Source: G965233625 sp965233625
Lineage (GTDB): Bacteria; Planctomycetota; Planctomycetia; Pirellulales; Pirellulaceae
Length of the DNA: 64,000 nucleotides
Direction of reading: 5' to 3'
Assembly (NCBI GenBank): GCA_965233625.1
Contig: OZ247499.1
Location: forward strand, 2,728,001-2,792,000
Within the stretch, counting starts at the first letter, position 1, and each line of letters starts with the position of its first letter. The notes beneath the pieces were generated by a model that worked only from the letters and a program-made list of their open reading frames with translations, was not told the DNA's origin and did no database searches. This document shows, in pieces, positions 36,517 to 46,362 of the stretch. Position numbers and translations under genes: made by a program.

Positions 36517-38178
36517 ATGAACAGCCCAGACAGCCCAGATCAACATCCAGCGACTCGCATCGATTCTGCGCACCCGGTTTCCCGGAGCGCCACGCCCGGC
36601 CACGCCCCGGTGAAAGCCGCCGTTCACGCCGCAGAGAACGATGCGGACCACGCCGCAGCAGCCGTTGATGGCGCCCCGGAGATGCCGCAGCCCATTGAAA
36701 ACCTGATGGTGGAAACCGGCTTCAGCGGATTAGAGATGCAGCAGCATGTGCTGGATCAGGCCAACCAGCTGGCCGCCCATCTACGCAACCGCCAACGCGA
36801 GCTCGACCGCCGCGAAGCAACCTTGCACGCGCAGATTGCGTCTTTAGAGAATGAAAATCGCCTTTCGCGTCTCTGGTTCCAGGAACAACAGCACGAACAA
36901 GCCGAGGCGGAAGCCGCCTTGCGCCAGCAGGAACAGGAACTCGAAGCCCGCGCGGCCGATCTGGCAGCCGCCGGCATGGCGATGGATGAAGAGTTCACCC
37001 GGCATCAGACCGAAAACGATTCGCAACTGCTGCTGATCGAGAGCCGCGCCCACAGCCTGGACCGTCGCGAAGAACAGATCGCCGCCACACAGCTTCAAGC
37101 GCAGCAACTGGCCGCACACACGCAGCGTCGCGCCGCGCTGACCAACATGCTGGGCGAACTGGCGGCAGCGATTCCCGAACTCAGCCTGCAAGCTGTCCAG
37201 GACGCCGCGCGGCAGATCAAGTTAGAGAAGATTAGTCTCGCGGGCCTCACCGCCGAACTCGACGGCCGGGCGGAAGACCTCAAGCAGCAGGAAATCGCAC
37301 AGCAAAAATACGCCGCCGAATTAGAACAGCAGGCAGCCAGCCTGGAAGAAGACCGCGAAGATCTCGCCGCGCGGGAAGCAGCATTGGAAGAAGGCATCGC
37401 CGCCTTAACGACTCATGCCAACGACCTAGACGCCCGCGCCCTCGAAGTCGCCAGCCACGCCGCGACATACGCGGAAAACACAACGGTTGAAGAAGTGAGC
37501 AAGTGGCAGGAGCAGTTGCAGGCCCGTGAGAACATTCTGAACCAGCAACTGGAAGAAGTCGCAGACGAAGCCGCCGCCCTGCAGCGTCAACGCGAACTGT
37601 TTGAGCAGGAGCAGCAGGCCGCCCACGAGACGCTTTCCACCAGCCGCCTGGAGCAGCAGCGCCGCTACGACGCCAAAGCAGAGAAGCTCAACAACCGCGA
37701 GCGGGCCTTAGACGAACGTTCCGAAGCGTTGCACCAGATGGAAGCCACCGTCGCCACCACGCATCGCGAAACGCTGGAAATGCGGCTGGTCACGCAGCAG
37801 CTTTGGACACGGCTGACCGGCATCGCACCTCCCGGCGAACTCACCAGCTCACTGGCCCAGATCCGCGGCCGCCTGGCCGATCATTTCCAGATGGCCAGCA
37901 GCAGCCTGGAGAAGCAGAAACAGGAACTTCTCGAACTTTCCGCGCGGCTTGACCAGCGGCAGGAGCAGGTGCGTCAGCAACGCATTGAAGTGCAGGAGTG
38001 GGTCGCCCGGCGGCATGAAGAGATCGAAGAGCAGGCCGCGCGGCTGGTGGCCCGCGAGCAGGAACTGGAAGCACAACAGAGGCAGTTCGATAAAGCCGGA
38101 CAAGCCATGCAGCACAAACACCGGCAACAGCAGCTGGAACTCCGGCAGTTGCTGTCAGGTACGCAAAGCGTTGCTTGA
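36517..38178 (+). CDS. Long coiled-coil protein
   Basis: 553 residues, no signal peptide or membrane helix, so probably cytoplasmic. After a low-complexity first 70 residues, residues 75-540 are almost wholly heptad-like coiled coil rich in Glu, Gln, Ala, Arg and Leu (for example RQRELDRREATLHAQIASLE and repeated EQQ/AAxLE runs). One compact stretch (about residues 425-460, TQQLWTRLTGIAPPGELTSSLAQ) breaks the heptads. GGAGA precedes the ATG. No family can be named; such proteins act as scaffolds. It is followed at 78 bp and 85 bp by a lipoprotein and the pseudocaspase-VWA gene on the same strand. Confidence 0.8.
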   Translation: MNSPDSPDQHPATRIDSAHPVSRSATPGHAPVKAAVHAAENDADHAAAAVDGAPEMPQPIENLMVETGFSGLEMQQHVLDQANQLAAHLRNRQRELDRREATLHAQIASLENENRLSRLWFQEQQHEQAEAEAALRQQEQELEARAADLAAAGMAMDEEFTRHQTENDSQLLLIESRAHSLDRREEQIAATQLQAQQLAAHTQRRAALTNMLGELAAAIPELSLQAVQDAARQIKLEKISLAGLTAELDGRAEDLKQQEIAQQKYAAELEQQAASLEEDREDLAAREAALEEGIAALTTHANDLDARALEVASHAATYAENTTVEEVSKWQEQLQARENILNQQLEEVADEAAALQRQRELFEQEQQAAHETLSTSRLEQQRRYDAKAEKLNNRERALDERSEALHQMEATVATTHRETLEMRLVTQQLWTRLTGIAPPGELTSSLAQIRGRLADHFQMASSSLEKQKQELLELSARLDQRQEQVRQQRIEVQEWVARRHEEIEEQAARLVAREQELEAQQRQFDKAGQAMQHKHRQQQLELRQLLSGTQSVA

Positions 38179-38255
38179 AAATGGCCTCAAACGAACACGA
38201 ACTCCGATTCTCCACGCCCGTGAACATCTTGTCGCAGTGGCGAGGGAACCAACCT

Positions 38256-39623
38256 ATGACCCTGATTCGCACCCTCTGCCTACTCGCTGGCATGGCGTTG
38301 CTGGTTGCCTCTGGCTGCCACTCGGCGCCGCCAGTCGTGCCGGCTCCACCCGCGCCGGCGGCCGCCACTGCAGGCGGCGCGCAGATTATTGCGATTGCAC
38401 CGCCCGCCGCACCCGTCGCGCCGCCTCCGTCTATCTTTGACTTTCTGGGTGTGCCACAAGTCTGTCAGTCGTTAACAACGCTGGGGGATCATCTCTGCGC
38501 TAAAATCGGCATGGTGTTCCCTTCGGCAGAGCCTGGGCCGCCTATTCTTCCGCTGACCGCTGCTGAGAATTTCGATCCTGCTGGACCGCCTGCGGTGAAG
38601 GTCGGCGCCGAGATTAAGGCAGAGCAGGATCTTGCCGCCCAGAAGATCAAAGGGCTGCGTTACCTGGCCACCATCGGTTGTGGTGGATGCTATCCAGACG
38701 TCGAGCACGCCATTCTTGCCTCGCTGGATGACTGCACCGAAGCCGTCCGTTACGAGGCGGTTCTGGCTCTGCGGAAAAGCACGGGCAACTTCTGCAAGCT
38801 TTGCAACAACAAACGCTGCTGCAGCCCCGCCGTGCGTAAACGCCTGCACATCATTGCGTACAAGATGAAGGGACAGAACTGCTACGCCGAACCATCTGAC
38901 CGCGTCCGCCTGGAAGCACGTCTGGCGCTGAAGGCCTGTGGCGGCGCCGCGCCGGTGACCGCACCGGCGCCTTATATGGAAGGCCCGCCGCTGAATGCGA
39001 CGTCGCAGAACACATCCTCGCTGAACAATCCCGCACGCCCCAGCGGACGCCCCGCAGGCACGACGCTGACGGCGGAACTGGAAGAAAAAGCCCGGCTTAA
39101 AGAAGAAAACCTGCCGCGTGTGATAGACATCGCAGGCATCTCCGCCGGGGCGCCTGTCAACGGCAAAACTATCGATGGCAAGCCTGTTGATGAATCAGCA
39201 AGAGATAGCGATGCCGCAGATGTGACACAAGCAAGTCACTCTATCTCTGACAACAACCTTGACGAAACGTCTTCAGCCGGTCTGCTTGAAGCTTACAACA
39301 GCAAGAAGATTGTCGTGCGGTGGGAACGCATCTCGGCGCCATTTCACAAGTTCAAATCGCGCGACGATGCATACAACGCGTTGCTATTCCTACGCCGCAA
39401 GATTCTCTCGCAGCCCGTGGATGATGAACCAGAGGTCGACGCCAGTCTGATTGAACTGGTGCTACATCCCTATACCGATCCGGCCAAGGCGCCGTCGGCG
39501 GAAGTGGGCGCCGCCATCCAGGCATTACCGCCCGGTGAAATCAGCCCCGTCATCGAAGACGCGGCGGGCTTCCATCTGGTGCGTGTGCTCGACCGTCGTA
39601 CGCTCGACCCGCAGGATAAATAG
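38256..39623 (+). CDS. Cysteine-rich lipoprotein with HEAT-like and PPIase-like parts
   Basis: 455 residues from the ATG at 38256 with GAGGGA eight bases upstream; the frame from 38175 lacks this. The lipoprotein signal ends in VASGC (Cys21). After an Ala/Pro linker, residues 125-230 form a HEAT-repeat-like segment with unusual cysteine clusters (IGCGGCYPD, FCKLCNNKRCC, GQNCY, LKACGG) that could bind metal or form disulfides. The C-terminal 70 residues (LIELVLHPYTDPAKA ... ALPPGEISPVIEDAAGFHLVRVLDRR) match the end of a parvulin-type peptidyl-prolyl isomerase. It sits between the coiled-coil and pseudocaspase-VWA genes. Confidence 0.8.
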   Translation: MTLIRTLCLLAGMALLVASGCHSAPPVVPAPPAPAAATAGGAQIIAIAPPAAPVAPPPSIFDFLGVPQVCQSLTTLGDHLCAKIGMVFPSAEPGPPILPLTAAENFDPAGPPAVKVGAEIKAEQDLAAQKIKGLRYLATIGCGGCYPDVEHAILASLDDCTEAVRYEAVLALRKSTGNFCKLCNNKRCCSPAVRKRLHIIAYKMKGQNCYAEPSDRVRLEARLALKACGGAAPVTAPAPYMEGPPLNATSQNTSSLNNPARPSGRPAGTTLTAELEEKARLKEENLPRVIDIAGISAGAPVNGKTIDGKPVDESARDSDAADVTQASHSISDNNLDETSSAGLLEAYNSKKIVVRWERISAPFHKFKSRDDAYNALLFLRRKILSQPVDDEPEVDASLIELVLHPYTDPAKAPSAEVGAAIQALPPGEISPVIEDAAGFHLVRVLDRRTLDPQDK

Positions 39624-39707
39624 TTGCCCGGCCGTCCGTTTACCTTCGCCACATTCTGCTGACTTATTGCCTTGATTTCCAGGGCCTTGATTCCCAGGAA
39701 CTACCCC

Positions 39708-42700
39708 ATGTCTCAGTCTCCCGGAACCATTGCCGGCTCGCAGGACTGGCGTGCTCCCAACCGTGAGCCGCGGAAATCGAAAGCCCGCCAGTGGCAGGAA
39801 GGCCGCTCGCTTGCCGGACGCCGCCGGACGATGCGCATTGTCTGGCAACGGATGCGGCTGGCAGTTGCGCTGGTGTTGTTTTTCGCAGGCGCCTGGATGC
39901 TGGTGCAGTTGCTGGCGTTTTCTCCTGCACAGACGCCGCTGGTTGTTGTCGCACCTGGTGATTACCGCTGGCCGGCGCCGCCCGTGGCGTTCAGCGAAGA
40001 AGATACCCGCAGCCTCGCGTCGCTGGACCGTAAGAACATCTCCGTCCACAACATCTCCCGCCACTGGCGCAGCAAACAGACGGGGATGCAGGCGTTCGAG
40101 CAGCAACTGAAAGATCTGCGTGAACAGGCGTGCCGTGCCCGTGCCATCGTGATTTATGTGAATATGCACGGCGTATCAGGCGACGATGGCGCGCCGTTTC
40201 TCGTTCCGCCGGGCGCTTCGGGACTGGCGCCGGAAACATGGTTGCCGGTGAAAGAAATTCTGCGGGCCATCGGCGACACCATTCCATCGCGCGAAGCGAA
40301 CGTGCTGCTGGTGCTGGATAGCGCCAAGTTTCAAACCAACTGGCGGACAGGCGTTCTTTACAATGCGTTTAATGAGAGTATTTCGCGCGTGGTGAAGGAG
40401 TCGGCGCCGGGCAATGTGGCTGTGCTGACTTCCAGCAGCGACGGGCAGAAAGCCTGGTGCTCTCCAAGCATGCAGGCCTCTGTCTTCGGGCGGCACTTCC
40501 GCGATGCACTGGCTGGCAAAGCAGATGAGAAAACCTCGGGCGGTGATGGCAACGGTCGCGTTTCACTGACAGAGCTTGTCACTTACGTCCGCGCCAATGT
40601 CGACACCTGGGCCATTGCCAACCGCAACGCCCGGCAGCAGCCGGAACTGCATTCGCGCAGCAAAGCCGCCTTCCAGATCTCGTGGGCGTTGCCCCCCGCC
40701 GCAAGGAAACTGCCACCGCCGGAGACACGCGAAGAAACCACGGTCGATCTACTTACCTTGTGGCGCAAGCACGATGAACTGCGTGAACTTTCGCCGCAGG
40801 AATTCGCACCGGCGCAGTGGGCGGACTTTCAGAACAAGCTGCTATCGTTAGAACAATTGCTGGCGGCAGGCAGCGGCTACGACAAGCAATCGCGGGAAAC
40901 ACATCGCGCCCTGCAGAAACAGCTTGCGGCCATCTATACACGCTGGAAAGAAGACCCCAGCCCGGCGCGCGGCGCACGAAGACGCATCTTCACCGGCGAA
41001 CCATCGCCCGCCTGGTCCGGCGCCCCCATGTATTCCACGGCAATGCTCCGCCGCTTCAACGCCGCCCCCGCAGCAACCTTAGATGAATTACATGCCGCCA
41101 CGACGCGGCTGCAGGCTGACCCATCGCCTGCCGCACTCGACCAGGCGTTGCATGCCTGGCATACCACCGCCAACCGGCAGAATCTGCCACCACTGAAGTC
41201 CGCCGTCTTTCTGCAATTGCTGGCCGCCAGAGGCGAGACGGCGGCGTGGGACAACTCCGCGACCATCACCCAAAGCATCAACACTTTAGACCTGTCTGAG
41301 CAAGTCGCCACGCCCAGCGAACTGGCCGCCCTGCGTTGGATTCAGCCGGTGATAGACGCGGGAGACGCCAAGCGGCGCCGGGCGGAAGACTGTGTTTTGA
41401 ACGGGCAACAGGCAGCGGTGCAACTCTCGGAGCCTTTGTACGAACGGGCTCGCAATCATTACCAGCATGCGGCGGACCTGACCCAGGCGGTGGCAGCAGC
41501 CACGCAACTGCGGGACCTCGCATATGCGGAACTTCCTTATCTGGCAGCCTGGGTCGCGCGGCCGTTGGCTCTGGGCGAACAACCGGCGCCTGTGGACCGG
41601 CAGGTCAATCATCAACTGCTTGAACTGCTGCAAGCTATCCGCCGGATCGAAACGCTGCTGGCGGATGTAGAAACAAAAACGGATCTAATAACGCAGGCGC
41701 CCGCCATCACTGCCGCCCTGGTGCGTGAACAACAGACAACCGCGGCGATGCTGCGGAATCTGCGCACGCAGTTCACGCGTGAATGCGATGCACTGGCGCG
41801 GATCGAATCGCCGACCGCCGCCACGCTCCGGCGGATTGATGCGGTGCTGAACACACCACTTCCGCGTGCTCAACGCCGCGCCGACTTGCACGAGAAGCGA
41901 CGCGAATTTGCCAATGCGTTGTATCATGACGCGCGTCGATTCAATGCATCGCAGGTGGCGCCAGAAGCGCTGGAAATGGCTGCCGGTCCGGTGCACGCTT
42001 CGTATCTGGAACGTGTCGCCAACATCTGGACCGCGCATCCAGCGCTGGTGCTCATAGGTTCTGGCGAAGCTGAGGCTGAAGGAGAAGACGCAACCAGCGC
42101 CACCAGTGAACGCGAATTGCAGATCCGTAAGATTGCGAAGGCCAACGCCGTTGCGCGGCGCCAGTTGGCCTCGGCGCCCGTGCGTATCCGCGAACTGCAG
42201 AAGGTGGGCGCCAGCGTCAAAGAGAACACGCCGCAGGTGCAACTGAAGCGTTTGACACGGGCCGCACAGATTGCACGGTCAGGCGCCGCGATGGGCGCCC
42301 CGGCTGCAGACGCGAACCCGGTTCAGCAACTTCATCAGTTTCAGGTTCAGCAACTGTTCATCTGGCAGGCCAGGCGCGCCGGGCAGGATTGCTGGGCAGT
42401 GCGGAACCGTAGCGGGCAGCCATTCTTCGCCGAATCTGCAGCCGGATACATCGCCGCCGCGAAGTCCAGCGGCAACCTTCCGCCAACCTTGCAACAGTAC
42501 GCAGCGGATGTTCAGGAAGCGACCGGCCTGTATCAGAAAGCCAGCACTGCGGCGATGACGGTCAAGGCGGGCAACATTCTTCTCTTAGGCAAACAGCAGT
42601 TACCTGAAACGGTGGTCAGCGTGCAGCAGCATGCCGGTTCCACGCTTCCACCGGGACTGGCGACGGTGATCGCAACAGGGCGTGATGGTTCGCCGGTGCC

Positions 42701-44687
42701 CGGACTTGCCGTGTCAGGCGGCGCCGGTGACAGCGACGCGGGGCTGATTGAAATTCAACCTGGCGCCTCGCAACGTTTTACCCTGGCGGGAAATTCGCTT
42801 GCTGGACATGGCCCGCAACTGAATGTGGCGGCCTGGTTCCGCGGCGCGACGTTCGCTTCGCCTTTCATGATGCAGACGCTGGGCGGTGTGAAGGTGCAGT
42901 ACCAGCCGCACCGTTATAAAGACTACAGCGTGACCCTGGGCGGTGATTTGCAGCGGAAACTCTCCGTGGTGTTTGTGCTGGATGTATCGCACAGCATGAG
43001 CGCGAAGACGGATGTCGAAACCAGCGACGGCGAAAAAATGACGCGGCTTGAAGTGGCCAGCAACGCATTGATGGGCATGCTGAACCACCTTGCCGCCCGC
43101 GACAATGCAAGAGTCGGCGTACGGTTTTACGGGCATCGTGCTGGCTGGACCAGCAGCAAAGATCAACCGGCTGTGGTCGTCAGGCAGACCGGTTACGCCC
43201 GCGAAGTGCCATTGACGCTTTCTCCGGCGGGCGATGTTGAACGGGTGTTGCCGCTGGGGCGGTTCGATGCAACGCACGCGGCCACGATTGATAACCTGGT
43301 TGCCACGCTCAAGCCGTGGGGGCAGACGCCGCTTTATCTTTCCATCGAACAGGCGCAGCGCGACTTCGCCCGCGAACCTGCCACCAGCGACCGCCGGATT
43401 GTGGTCATCACCGACGGCTTGAATTTCCAGCTGACACCCGCTGCTGCCGGCAAGTTCGAAGCAGTTCCGCCCAGCAGCATCGACGGCATCCGGGCGGCGT
43501 TTAATCAGCACCAGGCGCCGGTGCATATTGTGGGCTTCAAACTACCACCCGGCGACGTTGAACAGGCGCGGCGTGACTTCGGCGAGATCGCTACCATTAC
43601 CGGTGGCAGCTATACGCCCGTTGACCGCGGCGAACAGTTGATCGATTCGCTGGCGGAACTGCTTGGCCGCGGCCTTTACGATGTGCGCGACGAAACAGGC
43701 CGGCGGCTGACTTCCACCAGTGGCTCCCAGGAACTGGAACTGGGCGAGACATTCACGCAGCAGGTTGCCCCCACAGCTAAAAAGCTGACCGTAGCCTTTG
43801 AAGGCAATCGAGAGACGGTGCAGATTGAAGGCGGCGAAGCGCTGCGGCTGGTCGCGCGGGCGGGCGGACAGATTGAATCGCTGCGCTATCAGCAGCGGCT
43901 GCCACGCTTCATTCCGCTGCAGACGGCAGGCGGTTCCGGCAGTGGTTATCTGCTGGGGATTCATCGTCCGCAGCAGTTGCCGGCTGGCGGCGCCGGGTTC
44001 ATGTTCTCGGTGCAGCACGAAAACCACCGCTTCACGCCGCGTCCGGCGGAGATGTGGATCGAAGCGGCGCCCGTCACATCAGATGGCCGCTCGGCAGGCC
44101 CGAAATACGTGTTCTACGATGTGAATTACGAACCGGGAAAACCCGTACCGGTGCTATCGTGGAACGCAGCGGAATGGCCCGCCGATGCAACTTCGGCCCG
44201 CGTGCGCTGTTGGGCGGCGCCGCAACAGGTCGCGCCGACCGCGCGGTTCTCACTGGCCGAATGTTTCGCCGCAGCCCAGGCAACCGGCAAAGAACACGTG
44301 CTGGACGAGCCCGCCGGCGCCAGCCTACAGATATCCGTGCGGGGCGGCCTGCAAGGCGACCCGGTAAAAGTCACCGTCGTGCAACGCCACAGCGAAACGG
44401 CGCCCGACATTTACGCCATGAAGATCAACCTGCAACCGGGTCCGCTGCAGGCGCCGGGCGACACCAAGCCGCAGCGCGTTTCGCGACGGTTTGATCCGTT
44501 GCACGGCGTAGCAACCCACGTCTTCGAATTCAACACTTCGCAGCGTGCAGCCGTGCAAGGCATGATGGTCGAAGTGACAACCCTTGACACCATCAAGCAG
44601 CAAGCCTTGCATCTGCCAGACAGCGTGCTAGTAGACGTCGCCGGGCAGCAGGGCCTGTTGAAGTTAGAAACCGCCCGCCGCCCGTAA
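39708..44687 (+). CDS. Membrane-anchored caspase-like (inactive) plus VWA giant protein
   Basis: 1,659 residues from the ATG at 39708 (AGGAA upstream). A single membrane helix lies at about residues 47-67 (LAVALVLFFAGAWMLVQLL). Residues 95-320 resemble a C14 caspase-like domain: VYVNMHG gives a plausible His154, but the expected LDxCxxG reads LDSAKFQ, with Ala206 at the Cys position, so it is probably catalytically dead. Residues 330-1000 are mostly helical. A VWA domain begins near 1088 with MIDAS residues DVSHS (1092-1096), WGQTPL and VVITDG, all intact for a metal-dependent ligand site. The last 300 residues look beta-rich. It closes the three-gene set begun at 36517. Confidence 0.85.
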   Translation: MSQSPGTIAGSQDWRAPNREPRKSKARQWQEGRSLAGRRRTMRIVWQRMRLAVALVLFFAGAWMLVQLLAFSPAQTPLVVVAPGDYRWPAPPVAFSEEDTRSLASLDRKNISVHNISRHWRSKQTGMQAFEQQLKDLREQACRARAIVIYVNMHGVSGDDGAPFLVPPGASGLAPETWLPVKEILRAIGDTIPSREANVLLVLDSAKFQTNWRTGVLYNAFNESISRVVKESAPGNVAVLTSSSDGQKAWCSPSMQASVFGRHFRDALAGKADEKTSGGDGNGRVSLTELVTYVRANVDTWAIANRNARQQPELHSRSKAAFQISWALPPAARKLPPPETREETTVDLLTLWRKHDELRELSPQEFAPAQWADFQNKLLSLEQLLAAGSGYDKQSRETHRALQKQLAAIYTRWKEDPSPARGARRRIFTGEPSPAWSGAPMYSTAMLRRFNAAPAATLDELHAATTRLQADPSPAALDQALHAWHTTANRQNLPPLKSAVFLQLLAARGETAAWDNSATITQSINTLDLSEQVATPSELAALRWIQPVIDAGDAKRRRAEDCVLNGQQAAVQLSEPLYERARNHYQHAADLTQAVAAATQLRDLAYAELPYLAAWVARPLALGEQPAPVDRQVNHQLLELLQAIRRIETLLADVETKTDLITQAPAITAALVREQQTTAAMLRNLRTQFTRECDALARIESPTAATLRRIDAVLNTPLPRAQRRADLHEKRREFANALYHDARRFNASQVAPEALEMAAGPVHASYLERVANIWTAHPALVLIGSGEAEAEGEDATSATSERELQIRKIAKANAVARRQLASAPVRIRELQKVGASVKENTPQVQLKRLTRAAQIARSGAAMGAPAADANPVQQLHQFQVQQLFIWQARRAGQDCWAVRNRSGQPFFAESAAGYIAAAKSSGNLPPTLQQYAADVQEATGLYQKASTAAMTVKAGNILLLGKQQLPETVVSVQQHAGSTLPPGLATVIATGRDGSPVPGLAVSGGAGDSDAGLIEIQPGASQRFTLAGNSLAGHGPQLNVAAWFRGATFASPFMMQTLGGVKVQYQPHRYKDYSVTLGGDLQRKLSVVFVLDVSHSMSAKTDVETSDGEKMTRLEVASNALMGMLNHLAARDNARVGVRFYGHRAGWTSSKDQPAVVVRQTGYAREVPLTLSPAGDVERVLPLGRFDATHAATIDNLVATLKPWGQTPLYLSIEQAQRDFAREPATSDRRIVVITDGLNFQLTPAAAGKFEAVPPSSIDGIRAAFNQHQAPVHIVGFKLPPGDVEQARRDFGEIATITGGSYTPVDRGEQLIDSLAELLGRGLYDVRDETGRRLTSTSGSQELELGETFTQQVAPTAKKLTVAFEGNRETVQIEGGEALRLVARAGGQIESLRYQQRLPRFIPLQTAGGSGSGYLLGIHRPQQLPAGGAGFMFSVQHENHRFTPRPAEMWIEAAPVTSDGRSAGPKYVFYDVNYEPGKPVPVLSWNAAEWPADATSARVRCWAAPQQVAPTARFSLAECFAAAQATGKEHVLDEPAGASLQISVRGGLQGDPVKVTVVQRHSETAPDIYAMKINLQPGPLQAPGDTKPQRVSRRFDPLHGVATHVFEFNTSQRAAVQGMMVEVTTLDTIKQQALHLPDSVLVDVAGQQGLLKLETARRP

Positions 44688-44690
44688 GAC

Positions 44691-44817
44691 TAGTAGGGCA
44701 GGCTCCGTCTGCGCTCTTGCAGCGTCACGACGGTTCGCCAAAATCCGCCGGGAATTTTCGCCCGGCGGTAGTTTGGCATGAATGGATGCCCACAACAGAA
44801 GGAAGGCAGGCGGAGCC
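44691..44817. repeat. Intergenic repeat copy A, interrupted by the IS element
   Basis: The core (44745-44817, 73 bp) matches 47491-47563 base for base over most of its length: an 8-bp hairpin CCGCCGGG/CCCGGCGG, then GTAGTTTGGCATGAATGGA and GGAAGGCAGGCGGAGCC. The left part (44695-44743) matches 47205-47254 more loosely. The outer ends (GGCAGGCTCCGTCTGC and, beyond the IS, GCAGGCGGAGCCTGCC) are inverted repeats, giving a MITE-like layout of about 140 bp before the insertion. Confidence 0.85.
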
Positions 44818-44835
44818 CAATGGTACTAAGTTTGT
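44818..44835 (+). repeat. IS left terminal inverted repeat
   Basis: 18 bp, CAATGGTACTAAGTTTGT, perfect complement of 46345-46362. Confidence 0.97.
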
Positions 44836-44905
44836 ATTGACTTAAAATGCGAGCCCTCGTTGACTTAGTGAATCATCACAAACACTTAGTCAGGAGGACT
44901 CGCAC

Positions 44906-46354
44906 GTGTTTAAGGATAAACGTAAGACGCAGGCGTGGGAAGAGATCCGGCGGCATGGCTTCCGGGCGTTTCAGAATCTGCTGCCGGCGTCGTTGATTCA
45001 GGACGCTGCCTGTGCGGCGGACGTAGCGATGGGGTGTGGCTCGTTGTGGGCGCCTTCGATGGTGATGTTGGCGGTTTACTCGGCCATCGATCCTTCCCTT
45101 TCCTTCGCCCAGGTGCTGACCACAACGCTCAAGTGGCTGCAGGATAGCGAGTATTATTGTCACACCCGGCTCGCGAGTATCCGGAAGCAACGCCGCCAGG
45201 CCGGGCGGAACTCGCCCGTCAAGCGATCCAGGCACGACCCTCGCAGCGACGACCCGGCGTCGGTTTCTGAAGAAGCCTTTGTCCAGGCGCGGCGCCGTCT
45301 GCCGTGGCAGTTCTGGGTGGCGCTGCTGGAACGGCTGGTCGAAAGCTTTCAGCAGTCGCACGGCGGGCATCTATTCTGGAACGGATTCCGCCTGTTGGCG
45401 CTCGACGGTACGACGCTGAGTCTGCCCAACCGCAAAACGCTGTTGAAGCATTTTGGAGCCGCTGCCAACGGCCACAGCAAGCGTGCTCAGGCGCGGATGG
45501 TCATGTTGCAGTTCCCGCTGGCAAGACTTCCTTTCCGCTATGAACTGACGCCCCTCGCAGAGGGCGAAAGAACCATCGCCCGGCGGCTGCTTGACGGGTT
45601 ACGCTGCAACGATCTGGTGCTGATGGATCAGGGCTTCTGGTGCTTCCAGTTGTTTCACCAGATTCAAACCCAGCATGCATTCTTTGCGATCCGGCTTTAT
45701 CCCAGCGTGAAACCCCGGAAAATCCGCCCGCTGGGGCCGCAGGACTGGCTCGTGGAGTGGCAGCCGTCCAAGGCCAACCAGTGCGGCGATTACCCCCGCA
45801 GCATCCAGCTGCGTCTGATCGAATACCACATCCCCGGCTTCCGCCCGACCGCACTGGTGACCAACGTGCTGTGTGACCAGCAGGTCGCACGCGAGCAATG
45901 GATTCACCTGGCGAACAGGGAGGAAGAGGGAACACTCCGTCTCTCGCAAGGGCTATATCATCGCCGGTGGGAAATCGAAACCACCTTTTACGAATTAAAA
46001 GTAACCCAGGCGATGACAGCCATCCGTTCACGCACCGCCGCGGCTGTTCAGTACGAAGTGGCCGGCCATGTCATTCTGTACTTTCTAACGCGGTGGCTGA
46101 TCGTACAGGCCGCAGAAGCCCACGACGCCGATCCGTTACGGATCAGTTTCAAAAACGCGTTGATCGAACTGCTGGCTCTCACGCCGCTGCTGGTCATCAG
46201 CTCAACCGGGCACGTCGAAGCCGTTCTCATCCCGCGCTTGCTCAACCGCCTCGCAAGTCACCACGCCCACTTCCGCCCCGGTCGAAAACACCACCGCCCA
46301 CGAGACCAACGCGTCCAGAAAAGTAGAAACCGAAAAACCAAAAAACAAACTTAG
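44906..46354 (+). CDS. IS4-family DDE transposase
   Basis: 482 residues, GTG start with AGGAGG eight bases upstream. The N-terminal IS4 domain (Nterm_IS4-like) is followed by the catalytic DDE core: first Asp in LLALDGTTLSLPN, second Asp in LVLMDQGFWCF, and the Glu in the signature YHRRWEIETTFYELK, which fits the Y-(2)-R-(3)-E-(6)-K pattern of the family. Its 3' end reaches into the right inverted repeat. It catalyses cut-and-paste movement of the element. The frame is intact with no internal stop. Confidence 0.95.
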   Translation: MFKDKRKTQAWEEIRRHGFRAFQNLLPASLIQDAACAADVAMGCGSLWAPSMVMLAVYSAIDPSLSFAQVLTTTLKWLQDSEYYCHTRLASIRKQRRQAGRNSPVKRSRHDPRSDDPASVSEEAFVQARRRLPWQFWVALLERLVESFQQSHGGHLFWNGFRLLALDGTTLSLPNRKTLLKHFGAAANGHSKRAQARMVMLQFPLARLPFRYELTPLAEGERTIARRLLDGLRCNDLVLMDQGFWCFQLFHQIQTQHAFFAIRLYPSVKPRKIRPLGPQDWLVEWQPSKANQCGDYPRSIQLRLIEYHIPGFRPTALVTNVLCDQQVAREQWIHLANREEEGTLRLSQGLYHRRWEIETTFYELKVTQAMTAIRSRTAAAVQYEVAGHVILYFLTRWLIVQAAEAHDADPLRISFKNALIELLALTPLLVISSTGHVEAVLIPRLLNRLASHHAHFRPGRKHHRPRDQRVQKSRNRKTKKQT

Positions 46355-46362
46355 TACCATTG
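46345..46362 (-). repeat. IS right terminal inverted repeat
   Basis: 18 bp, ACAAACTTAGTACCATTG on the plus strand, perfect complement of the left end. Confidence 0.97.

Larger units (their letters stand above)
44818..46362. mobile_element. Complete IS4-family insertion sequence, 1,545 bp
   Basis: Perfect 18-bp terminal inverted repeats: CAATGGTACTAAGTTTGT at 44818-44835 and its complement at 46345-46362. A 9-bp direct duplication GGCGGAGCC flanks the element (44809-44817 and 46363-46371). One full transposase gene fills it. Intact ends, duplication and ORF suggest a recent, possibly still active insertion. The target is the palindrome GGCAGGCGGAGCCTGCC at the right end of the repeat copy. 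Confidence 0.96.
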
